Source: an uncultured Ruminococcus sp.
GTDB lineage: Bacteria > Bacillota > Clostridia > Oscillospirales > Ruminococcaceae
Reading direction: 5' to 3'
Length of the DNA stretch: 5,055 nucleotides
NCBI GenBank assembly: GCA_946540705.1
Contig: CAMNJD010000336.1
Location: forward strand, 1 to 5,055
The notes beneath the pieces were generated by a model. The model saw only the letters and a list, made by a program, of their open reading frames with translations. It did no database searches and was not told where the DNA came from. The stretch's first letter is position 1. Each line of letters starts with the position of its first letter. A program made the translations under genes and the position numbers. This document shows, piece by piece, positions 1 through 4,693 of the stretch.

Positions 1-23
1 AAAAGGCTTGAGCGAAACTTTTG
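1..23. repeat. Fragment resembling a dispersed gut-Clostridia intergenic repeat
   Basis: The reverse complement starts CAAAAGTTT and ends CAAGCCTTTT. This resembles a repeat I recall from intergenic regions of Ruminococcaceae and Lachnospiraceae, in which an AAAAGTTTT..GATCAAGCC core is followed by a palindromic AAGCCTTTT/AAAAGGCTT arm. Only one arm is present because the window starts inside it. The identification is from memory, and only one copy lies in the window, so nothing internal confirms it. If correct, it means this stretch is normally intergenic and not the start of a coding region. Confidence 0.35.
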
Positions 24-763
24 ATATGGGTGCGGAAAAGATATTTGTGTTAACCAGAATTTGTCAACCACCTAAAAAGTTACATACCCATATTTCGGTC
101 GGGCCGGGCAGCGCACAGAGTGCATATTTTGCCGCGAAAATGGGGCTGAAGCGCCGTCAGCTTCTCGCCGGACTGAACGGAAACGGCATTATCATGCAGG
201 CGGGCGCCATGCAGATCATCAGCGGAAATATTCAGGCCGGCACGAATGTCAAGGGCGTCGGCGACTTCTTCAAGAAAGCGATCAGTGCGAAGGTCACGAA
301 TGAATCTGTGATCAAACCGCATTATGCGGGCTATGGCACGGTCATTTTTGAGCCGACCTATAAATATATCCTGCTGGCCGATCTGAGCGAGTGGGGCGGC
401 TCCGTCACGATCGAGGACGGACTGTTCCTTGCGGCGATGGATTCCGTCAACCTCAGCGTCACGGCGCGCTCCAATGTCTCCTCTGCCCTGCTGGGCGGCG
501 AAGGTCTGTTCAATACCGCACTGAGCGGAGCCGGAGTTGTCGCGCTGGAAAGTCCGGTTCCCTATGAGGAGCTGCTGATCTTCGATCTCGATAACGACTG
601 TCTCAAAATCGACGGAAACATGGCGATCGCATGGTCGTCGGGGCTTCAGTTCACCGTCGAACGCACCACAAAAACGCTGCTCGGCTCGGCAGCATCCGGC
701 GAAGGTCTGGTCAACGTCTACCGCGGCAGCGGCCGGGTTCTGGTCGCGTCGGTCGCCAAATAA
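8..763 (+). CDS. AIM24-family protein, N-terminus missing or replaced
   Basis: This is an AIM24-family (TIGR00266-type) protein, a beta-rich fold named after a mitochondrial inner-membrane protein; its bacterial role is unknown. The family match runs from about residue 29 (ISVGPGS) to the end: AYFAAKMG..RRQ (39-51), QAGAMQ (64-69), KGVGDF (82-87), then FEPTYK, GGEGLF, DGNMAIAW, QFTVERTTKTLLGSAASGEGL cut here as separate conserved blocks, and VNVYRGSGRVL at the C-terminus. Residues 1-28 do not resemble the usual family N-terminus, which has a short beta segment before the SVGPGS block. They are encoded by AT-rich DNA (33 G+C in the first 91 bases by hand count). The listed start is TTG at 8. 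No ribosome site supports it or the ATG at 26, and the frame is open to the window edge. The body of the gene is secure; the true start is probably not present. It converges on the SPFH gene across a shared terminator. Confidence 0.85.
   Translation: MSETFDMGAEKIFVLTRICQPPKKLHTHISVGPGSAQSAYFAAKMGLKRRQLLAGLNGNGIIMQAGAMQIISGNIQAGTNVKGVGDFFKKAISAKVTNESVIKPHYAGYGTVIFEPTYKYILLADLSEWGGSVTIEDGLFLAAMDSVNLSVTARSNVSSALLGGEGLFNTALSGAGVVALESPVPYEELLIFDLDNDCLKIDGNMAIAWSSGLQFTVERTTKTLLGSAASGEGLVNVYRGSGRVLVASVAK
38..67 (-). promoter_or_regulatory. Possible minus-strand promoter in the AT-rich left edge
   Basis: On the minus strand a perfect TTGACA (67-62) is followed after 18 bp by TATCTT (43-38), a 4/6 match to the -10 consensus. 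It would read leftwards out of the window. It lies in the stretch that does not match the AIM24 gene, which fits an intergenic origin for that stretch. A single consensus hexamer in AT-rich DNA can arise by chance. Confidence 0.25.
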
Positions 764-775
764 CAGAACAGTACA

Positions 776-809
776 AAACAGCGCCCCCGAAGCATCGGCG
801 GCGCTGTTT
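776..809. terminator. Bidirectional terminator between convergent AIM24 and SPFH genes
   Basis: AAACAGCGCC (776-785) pairs perfectly with GGCGCTGTTT (800-809). Four further inner pairs (787-790 with 795-798) follow one C/C mismatch, leaving an AGCA loop. It starts 12 bases after the AIM24 stop. The stem ends in T-rich sequence on both strands: TTT then CGATATAT on plus, and TTTTGTACTG on minus. It is well placed to end both the AIM24 transcript and the nfeD-SPFH operon. Confidence 0.75.
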
Positions 810-846
810 CGATATATGGAGGTGGAAAGGATCATGTGTTTTCGGG

Positions 847-1854
847 TCACTGCGCTTCGGTGCTGTCGGCCGCGATCGACTTCAGTGCAGAAGTCAGGCC
901 GGCAAGCCCCTGAATCTCGCTCGGAATGATGATCTTGGTTGCCTTGCCGTCTGCGGCCTTGGAGAAAGCCTCAAGCGACTTGAGCTGGATGACCTGGTTC
1001 GTCGGTGCAGCGTCGTTCAGCTTGCGGATGCTGTCCGCGACGGCCTGCTGTGTGAGCTGAATCGCCTCGGCATCACCCTGTGCCTCGAGCATTTTCTGCT
1101 GACGCACGGCCTCTGCACGGAGCAGCATAGCCTGCTGCTGTGCCTCTGCGGCGAGGATCTGCGCCTCTTTTTCCGCCTGTGCGCGAAGGATCTTCGATTC
1201 CTTCTCGCCCTCTGCGACGAGGATCGCGGACTTCTTTTCGCCCTCTGCCTGAAGAATCTTCTCACGGCGCTCACGCTCAGCCTTCATCTGCTTCTCCATG
1301 GCGTCCTGAATTTCTCTCGGCGGGAGAATGTTCTTCAGCTCCACGCGGTTGACCTTGATGCCCCAGCGGTCGGTCGCCTGGTCGAGGATCGCAGTGATCT
1401 TCGTATTGATGACATCACGCGAGGTCAGGGTCGCATCGAGCTCCATCTCACCGATGATGTTTCGGAGCGTAGTTGCGGAGAGGTTCTCGATTGCCGCCAT
1501 CGGGCGCTCGACACCGTAGGTGTACTGCTTGGCATCTGTCACCTGGAAGAACACGACCGTGTCGATCTGCATGGTGACGTTATCCTTTGTAATAACCGGC
1601 TGCGGCTTGAAATCCACGACCTGCTCCTTGATCGTCACGACCTTGACCACACGGTCAAAGAACGGCACCAGGAAATGCGGGCCGGTGTGCCACTCCTGAT
1701 AGAATGTGCCCAGGCGCTCGACAACGTAGACGCTCGCCTGCGGGACGATGCGGATATTGGCGACGATGATCAGCAGCAGAACAATGATGAAGATGAGTGC
1801 GCCGATCAGCGCGCCGGTTCCGAAATCGAAAAATGCGAATGATGCAAATGCCAT
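847..1854 (-). CDS. SPFH/band-7 membrane protein (paraslipin/QmcA-like)
   Basis: This 335-residue protein belongs to the SPFH (stomatin/prohibitin/flotillin/HflK-C) superfamily. Members form large membrane-bound rings that organise microdomains and often influence membrane proteases. An N-terminal membrane segment spans about residues 15-34. The band-7 domain follows (about 36-185), with VPQASVYVVERLGTF (37-51), TKDNVTM (89-95), MELDATLTSRD (137-147) and WGIKVNRVELKNILPP (164-179), all typical of the paraslipin branch. Residues about 185-265 are an Ala/Glu/Lys/Gln-rich coiled coil with an exact 11-residue period. The C-terminal part (IIIPSEIQGLAGL, 308-320) matches the usual tail. The start is ATG at 1854, with GGAGG (1867-1863) 8 bases upstream. 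It lies 38 bases downstream of nfeD, its usual partner, and is the last gene of that operon. Length and motifs look intact. The molecular role in this organism is inferred from the family. Confidence 0.95.
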   Translation of the reverse strand: MAFASFAFFDFGTGALIGALIFIIVLLLIIVANIRIVPQASVYVVERLGTFYQEWHTGPHFLVPFFDRVVKVVTIKEQVVDFKPQPVITKDNVTMQIDTVVFFQVTDAKQYTYGVERPMAAIENLSATTLRNIIGEMELDATLTSRDVINTKITAILDQATDRWGIKVNRVELKNILPPREIQDAMEKQMKAERERREKILQAEGEKKSAILVAEGEKESKILRAQAEKEAQILAAEAQQQAMLLRAEAVRQQKMLEAQGDAEAIQLTQQAVADSIRKLNDAAPTNQVIQLKSLEAFSKAADGKATKIIIPSEIQGLAGLTSALKSIAADSTEAQ

Positions 1855-1892
1855 AACTGATTCCTCCGTTTTCTGTTTAATGTCTGAGCGGG

Positions 1893-2327
1893 TCAGCCGA
1901 TGCCGCGCACAACGAGCTTTGCGCCCTCGACCGCCGTGATCATGACGACTGCTTCCTTCGGGATCACCGTTCCGTTCTCAGAGACTGCGATCCAGTCGAT
2001 GCCGTTATGACGGGCTCTGCCCGTTCCGAGGGCGGGGTTGACCTCCTCGATCACAACAGCGGTGTCGCCGATTTCCCTGTCCGCATTCAATGCGGGTGTT
2101 TGCTTGACCCGCAGCTTTTTCAGCAGCGGTCTTGTTGCGATGACCAGCACGACTGATACAGCCACGAAAATAGCGAGCTGTCCGGTGAAGCCGACGCCGA
2201 AGAACGCCGCTATGAAGGCACCGATCGCGCCGACCGCGAACCAGATGCTGACGAGCTGCATGGATGCGAGCTCAGCGGCCGCGGCGATCACGAAAACCGC
2301 GCCCCACATGAGCAATAGTTCCAGCAT
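1893..2327 (-). CDS. NfeD-like short membrane protein (SPFH partner)
   Basis: This is a 144-residue NfeD-family protein of the short form that lacks the ClpP-like protease domain. Three hydrophobic segments lie at about residues 1-20, 24-46 and 49-66. A soluble OB-fold-like domain follows (about 76-144), with the signature GTGRARHNGIDWIAVSENG (101-119), then VIPKEAVVMI and VEGAKLVV. Such proteins are encoded beside SPFH proteins (the stomatin operon partner arrangement) and are thought to bind or stabilise the SPFH assembly, with the OB domain outside the membrane. The start is ATG at 2327, because AAAGGAGG (2342-2335) lies 7 bases upstream. A TTG at 2345 would extend the frame by six residues, but the ribosome site would then lie inside the coding region. 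The gene is first in a two-gene operon with the SPFH gene. Confidence 0.93.
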   Translation of the reverse strand: MLELLLMWGAVFVIAAAAELASMQLVSIWFAVGAIGAFIAAFFGVGFTGQLAIFVAVSVVLVIATRPLLKKLRVKQTPALNADREIGDTAVVIEEVNPALGTGRARHNGIDWIAVSENGTVIPKEAVVMITAVEGAKLVVRGIG

Positions 2328-2334
2328 ACGCAGT

Positions 2335-2342
2335 CCTCCTTT
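2335..2342 (-). promoter_or_regulatory. Ribosome binding site fixing the nfeD start
   Basis: The minus strand reads AAAGGAGG, 7 bases before ATG at 2327. It is near-perfectly complementary to the 16S 3' end. It rules out the in-frame TTG at 2345, which sits upstream of this site. Confidence 0.85.
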
Positions 2343-2348
2343 CAATAT

Positions 2349-2363
2349 GCCGCATTTTGCGGC
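2349..2363 (-). promoter_or_regulatory. Small hairpin in the nfeD 5' leader
   Basis: GCCGCA (2349-2354) and TGCGGC (2358-2363) form a perfect 6-bp stem with a 3-base loop. It lies between the predicted transcription start (near 2370) and the ribosome site (2342-2335), six bases from the latter. No T-run follows on the minus strand, so it is not a terminator. It could stabilise the mRNA or be neutral. Confidence 0.4.
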
Positions 2364-2376
2364 GTTGTTTGATATT

Positions 2377-2405
2377 ATTTTAGCATATTATGACGAAAAA
2401 AGCAA
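2377..2405 (-). promoter_or_regulatory. Sigma-A-type promoter of the nfeD-SPFH operon
   Basis: On the minus strand TTGCTT (2405-2400, 3/6) and TAAAAT (2382-2377, 5/6) are separated by exactly 17 bp. The surrounding AT-rich stretch is unusual for this GC-richer window. Transcription would start near 2370, giving a leader of about 43 bases before the nfeD ATG. Confidence 0.65.
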
Positions 2406-2564
2406 GCCGCAAAATAATACAATTTCCGCCGCAGGGAGCAGGTAGCCCGATTTTCGCAGCAATTCCATGTGAATCCTCCGGATTCCTCGCAAATGCTCGT
2501 GATTCCGTGTCCGGTCAACGGTCAGCGAATCCTGCCGCTTTTTTCCGAATCTGCACGGATTTTG
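2406..2564. other. Divergent intergenic stretch with GAATC/GATTC cluster
   Basis: This is the core of the 337-bp gap between the divergent nfeD and DUF1540 genes. Neither strand carries a convincing coding region. Its most visible content is five copies of GAATC or its complement GATTC, at 2471, 2481, 2501, 2527 and 2547. The first two form a perfect GAATCC-TCC-GGATTC dyad (2471-2485). The copies lie just upstream of the DUF1540 -10 element and could be regulator sites. No binding protein can be named. Confidence 0.45.
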
Positions 2565-2573
2565 TGATATGAT
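2565..2573 (+). promoter_or_regulatory. Extended -10 promoter of the DUF1540 gene
   Basis: TG-A-TATGAT (2565-2573) is an extended -10 element with a 5/6 hexamer. No good -35 hexamer lies 16-18 bp upstream, which is tolerated by extended -10 promoters but also fits an activator-dependent one. The predicted start is near 2580. Confidence 0.5.
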
Positions 2574-2579
2574 GCATCC

Positions 2580-2599
2580 GGCGGATATTTCCGCCTTTT
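2580..2599 (+). promoter_or_regulatory. Hairpin plus TTTT at the predicted 5' end of the DUF1540 mRNA
   Basis: GGCGGA (2580-2585) pairs with TCCGCC (2590-2595) around a TATT loop, followed at once by TTTT (2596-2599). The stem begins where transcription is predicted to start. It could protect the 5' end or act as a very short attenuator; the T-run is too short to call a strong terminator. Confidence 0.4.
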
Positions 2600-2664
2600 C
2601 CGGGCATCCTTGTGATTGCGGCGGCAACGCCGGTATTTTGTTATCAAAAGGAGCTTGATCTGTC

Positions 2665-2841
2665 ATGGACGAGAGAAAGAACCCGAATATTCACTGCACG
2701 GTCGATCAGTGCCGTCACAACCTGTGTTCCGAGAATTACTGCACGCTGGCACAGGTCAGCATCGGCACGCACGAGGCGAACCCCTCTGTCCCGGAATGCG
2801 TGGACTGCAATTCCTTCGAGAAGCGCAGCGGATGCTGCTGA
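2665..2841 (+). CDS. DUF1540 cysteine-rich small protein
   Basis: This 58-residue protein has eight cysteines, at residues 11, 16, 21, 26, 45, 48, 57 and 58. The order CTVDQCRHN..C....C followed by a later CxxC matches the DUF1540 domain, a small, presumably metal-binding domain frequent in Clostridia and some Bacilli and of unknown function. This protein ends in Cys-Cys. The start is ATG at 2665 with AAAAGGAG (2646-2653) 11 bases upstream, slightly long but the only plausible site. It appears monocistronic, with an extended -10 promoter upstream and a strong hairpin 16 bases after its stop. Longer overlapping frames on both strands here have no ribosome site or family resemblance. I am confident of the family; no function can be assigned. 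Confidence 0.88.
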   Translation: MDERKNPNIHCTVDQCRHNLCSENYCTLAQVSIGTHEANPSVPECVDCNSFEKRSGCC

Positions 2842-2857
2842 CCGGCTGACCCGGAAA

Positions 2858-2896
2858 CTGTCCCGCCCGCTCCCCGCAGGGCTGCCGGCGGGACAG
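2858..2896 (+). terminator. Candidate terminator hairpin after the DUF1540 gene
   Basis: CTGTCCCGCC (2858-2867) pairs perfectly with GGCGGGACAG (2887-2896), with a 19-base loop. The tail (ACTCCGTTTG) has only a weak T-run, so termination may be partial. No other transcription unit explains the hairpin. Confidence 0.5.
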
Positions 2897-2968
2897 ACTC
2901 CGTTTGTGCAAACATCACAAATCCGAAGCATATGAAATAGACAAAGTGCCAATTTTCTGCGAAATCGC

Positions 2969-2997
2969 TTGCAGTGGATGCATATTTGCGGTATAAT
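2969..2997 (+). promoter_or_regulatory. Sigma-A-type promoter of ireB
   Basis: TTGCAG (2969-2974, 3/6) and a perfect TATAAT (2992-2997) are separated by 17 bp. Transcription would start near 3004 and leave a leader of about 54 bases before the ireB ATG. Confidence 0.75.
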
Positions 2998-3057
2998 ATA
3001 ACATGTGAAGCTATAAAGGATAACTGTGTCTCATTCTATGATGAAAGGAGCCTCGCT

Positions 3058-3303
3058 ATGTCTGATAAAACAATCACATTCTCGATTTCAGAGGAGCGCG
3101 AGAAGGAAATGCTGCAAACACTGCGCACGGTATATGATGCGCTGAATGAGAAGGGCTACAATCCGATCAATCAGATCGTCGGATATATCCTCTCCGAGGA
3201 TCCGACCTATATTACCGTACATAAGAATGCCCGCAGCCTGATCCGCCACATCGACCGCGATGAGCTGATGCAGGTGCTGGTGCGCAACTACCTCTCAGAC
3301 TGA
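3058..3303 (+). CDS. ireB: IreB-family regulatory protein (UPF0297/DUF965)
   Basis: This complete 81-residue protein matches the IreB/YrzL family closely, including TVYDALNEKGYNPINQIVGY (24-43) and ILSEDPTYI..H..AR..I (44-62). In Enterococcus faecalis, IreB is a substrate of the PASTA kinase IreK and phosphatase IreP and restrains intrinsic cephalosporin resistance. Phosphorylation was mapped to N-terminal threonines; here Thr5 and Thr7 occupy the equivalent region (KTITF), so control is plausibly conserved. The start is ATG at 3058 with AAAGGAG (3044-3050) 7 bases upstream; the frame extends further upstream but that part is leader. In Bacillus and many relatives the gene sits with alaS and the Holliday-junction resolvase yrrK. 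Here it is alone, with its own promoter and terminator, followed by tRNA-Leu. Family assignment is very secure; function here is inferred. Confidence 0.95.
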   Translation: MSDKTITFSISEEREKEMLQTLRTVYDALNEKGYNPINQIVGYILSEDPTYITVHKNARSLIRHIDRDELMQVLVRNYLSD

Positions 3304-3321
3304 TCAGTCAGATACCTGAAA

Positions 3322-3356
3322 CCGGGGAGCACGGCCATGTGTTCCCCGGCTTTGTT
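3322..3356 (+). terminator. Rho-independent terminator of ireB
   Basis: CCGGGGAGCAC (3322-3332) pairs with GTGTTCCCCGG (3339-3349), 11 bp with one G-T pair and a 6-base loop, followed by CTTTGTTT. It begins 18 bases after the ireB stop, isolating it from the tRNA downstream. Confidence 0.85.
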
Positions 3357-3423
3357 TCCGTTCATTCTCCATTTTGGCTGATTTTTGTAATTGATATGCC
3401 CCTGAATTGTAATGTACCTGTGC

Positions 3424-3453
3424 TTGACAAACAACACCTGCGCGTGGTATAAT
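3424..3453 (+). promoter_or_regulatory. Consensus promoter of tRNA-Leu
   Basis: Perfect TTGACA (3424-3429) and TATAAT (3448-3453) with an 18-bp spacer, plus a TG one base before the -10 (3445-3446). It is the strongest promoter in the window, as expected for a stable RNA. Transcription would start near 3460, about 28 bases before the mature tRNA. Confidence 0.9.
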
Positions 3454-3487
3454 AGGGCTATTCCCTGCAAGCGGCTTTTTCACATCC

Positions 3488-3569
3488 GCACCTGTGGTGA
3501 AACCGGCAGACACGTTGGATTTAGGTTCCAATGCCGCAAGGCGTGCAGGTTCAAGTCCTGTCAGGTGCA
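3488..3569 (+). tRNA. tRNA-Leu, anticodon UAG
   Basis: This is a complete class II tRNA of 82 bases. The acceptor arms GCACCTG (3488-3494) and CAGGTGC (3562-3568) pair perfectly, with discriminator A at 3569. The anticodon stem TTGGA/TCCAA (3515-3519, 3527-3531) encloses TTTAGGT, placing TAG at 3522-3524, which reads CUA and probably other CUN leucine codons. The long variable arm (GCC-GCAA-GGC) is diagnostic of Leu/Ser/Tyr-type tRNAs. The T arm is GCAGG/CCTGT around TTCAAGT with one G-T pair. The CCA end is not encoded (TCA follows the discriminator), so CCA must be added enzymatically. It has its own promoter. No T-rich terminator separates it from the lipoprotein gene 92 bases downstream. 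Confidence 0.97.
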
Positions 3570-3578
3570 TCACGGGCA

Positions 3579-3607
3579 GCCGGCACAGACTGATGCTGTG
3601 AACCGGC
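3579..3607 (+). other. Hairpin between tRNA-Leu and the lipoprotein gene
   Basis: GCCGGCACAG (3579-3588) pairs with CTGTG (3596-3600) and CCGGC (3603-3607), interrupted by an AA bulge, around a 7-base loop. The following sequence is GC-rich with no T-run, so it is not a typical intrinsic terminator. It could be a tRNA-processing boundary, protect the 3' side, or pause polymerase. Confidence 0.45.
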
Positions 3608-3661
3608 CCGGCCCGCCGCCGCGGTCACGCAAACACATAAAAAGAAAGGAAGCAATGTAAA

Positions 3662-4693
3662 ATGAAACGCAGAACACTGATCCCTGCACTTGTGCTTGCT
3701 GCGCTCTGCTGCACCGGCTGCGGCGATAAGATCAGCACGCCTGACGAAAGCAGTGATATTATTATTCCGGAGGAATCCGTACCCGAGCTGTATCCGGAGC
3801 TGAAGGAGCGTGACGGACAGGATGCCCGCATCGTGCTCGAAAACGGTACGATTCTGACGGTGACGGATGACGGCTCGATCATCACCGTTGTCGAGGACGG
3901 TCTTGAGTGGAGCTATCTCAGCGGGACATGCCTCATCACCTTCCCGCGTGACTGGGACGAGCGCTTCTATGTCCGCGGCACCTCAGTCTACTGCCGCGCC
4001 TGCTTCGATAAGGAGGAGTACAGCGGTGAGCTGTTCCGGATCGAGTTTGTCGGCGCAGAGCAGATGGTCGATCCCACGAAGAATTATGCGGCGCTGATCG
4101 GTTCCCTGCGCGATTTCTACGCAGTCATCACGCTTCCGGACGGCGATAACTACGACACCGGCGATCCGGTGCTCGCGGAGGAGTACAAGGCACTTGCTGC
4201 CGATCTGCCGACCGTGTTCCAGTCTGCAAGCTGCTTCGACAGCAAGGAATTCAAGGCGATCGACCTCTCGGCCTATGCTCCCGCCGCAGATGCCGGAGAC
4301 TCCAAGCTCTACGGAAGCTGGACGACCGGCCTTGCAAATGCTGCCGGATACACACCGTATGCTGTGTTCCGCTCGCGTGACAGCGCGTTCGGCTTCCACG
4401 GCAGCGCAGACGAGATGGTGTTCGGAACCTTCCTCGTCAACAAGAATTCCGCAAACTATGTCTGGAATACCGAGAACTGGGGCGATGCGGGTCTGGTCTT
4501 TACGGACGGACAGGCTTACCGCGTGACCTATTCTGAGACTGAGCCGATGGAGCTGGAGTTCGAGCCGCTGTTTGAGCTCGGCGATGACAGCGTTCTCGGC
4601 GTGCAGAAGTTCTATTATGATCGCGACTTCCAGGAGATCTACCCCGCCGATAACGAAAGCACCGGCGTTGAGGTCGAACTCGGCAACCGCTGA
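3662..4693 (+). CDS. Putative lipoprotein of unknown function
   Basis: The 343-residue product starts with a lipoprotein signal peptide: KRR (2-4), a hydrophobic stretch (5-16), and the lipobox CTGC with lipidated Cys20. The -3 residue is Cys17, where Leu is usual. An acidic linker (about 21-60) precedes a nine-residue tandem motif, TILTVTDDG (63-71) then SIITVVEDG (72-80). A first domain (about 82-195) contains LITFPRDW (91-98) and a CRAC pair (Cys111, Cys114), followed by FRIEFV. The second (about 215-328) starts at YGSWTT and has alternating beta-type sequence (MVFGTFLVN, LVFTDGQAYRVTY, VQKFYYDRDFQ). I do not recognise the family. It resembles acidic Ruminococcus-type lipoproteins in style. 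The start is ATG at 3662 with AAAGGAAG (3645-3652) 9 bases upstream. No separate promoter is evident, so it may be read from the tRNA promoter. The hairpin at 4713-4743 would end it. Confidence 0.88.
   Translation: MKRRTLIPALVLAALCCTGCGDKISTPDESSDIIIPEESVPELYPELKERDGQDARIVLENGTILTVTDDGSIITVVEDGLEWSYLSGTCLITFPRDWDERFYVRGTSVYCRACFDKEEYSGELFRIEFVGAEQMVDPTKNYAALIGSLRDFYAVITLPDGDNYDTGDPVLAEEYKALAADLPTVFQSASCFDSKEFKAIDLSAYAPAADAGDSKLYGSWTTGLANAAGYTPYAVFRSRDSAFGFHGSADEMVFGTFLVNKNSANYVWNTENWGDAGLVFTDGQAYRVTYSETEPMELEFEPLFELGDDSVLGVQKFYYDRDFQEIYPADNESTGVEVELGNR

Noticed and set aside
80..850. Minus-strand frame of 256 codons opposite the AIM24 gene
   Set aside because: It is antisense to strong AIM24-family sequence, has no ribosome site, and its Arg/Asp/Gln-rich translation resembles no family.
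817..930. GGAGGTGGAAAGGATC followed by ATG at 834, a good-looking plus-strand start
   Set aside because: The frame from this ATG closes after about 31 codons inside the SPFH gene on the opposite strand, and its sequence is only the complement of that gene's 3' end.
631..1842. Long plus-strand frame of 403 codons
   Set aside because: It runs antisense to the SPFH gene, which has clear family motifs. The translation is Leu/Arg/Cys-rich in the way typical of a complementary-strand shadow.
2388..2666. Minus-strand frame of 92 codons in the nfeD/DUF1540 gap
   Set aside because: It covers the nfeD promoter region, has no ribosome site and no recognisable motif.
2903..2921. Inverted repeat TTTGTG/CACAAA upstream of the ireB promoter
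   Set aside because: Six base pairs with a 7-base gap in AT-rich DNA, about 50 bases before the -35, is too weak to call an operator.
2612..2935. Plus-strand frame of 107 codons and minus-strand frames across the DUF1540 gene
   Set aside because: They overlap the 58-codon DUF1540 gene, which has a matching domain pattern, a ribosome site and a following hairpin.
3038..3145. ATGATG at 3038 as an alternative short gene in the ireB leader
   Set aside because: It is out of frame with ireB, contains the ireB ribosome site inside its own codons and has no ribosome site of its own.
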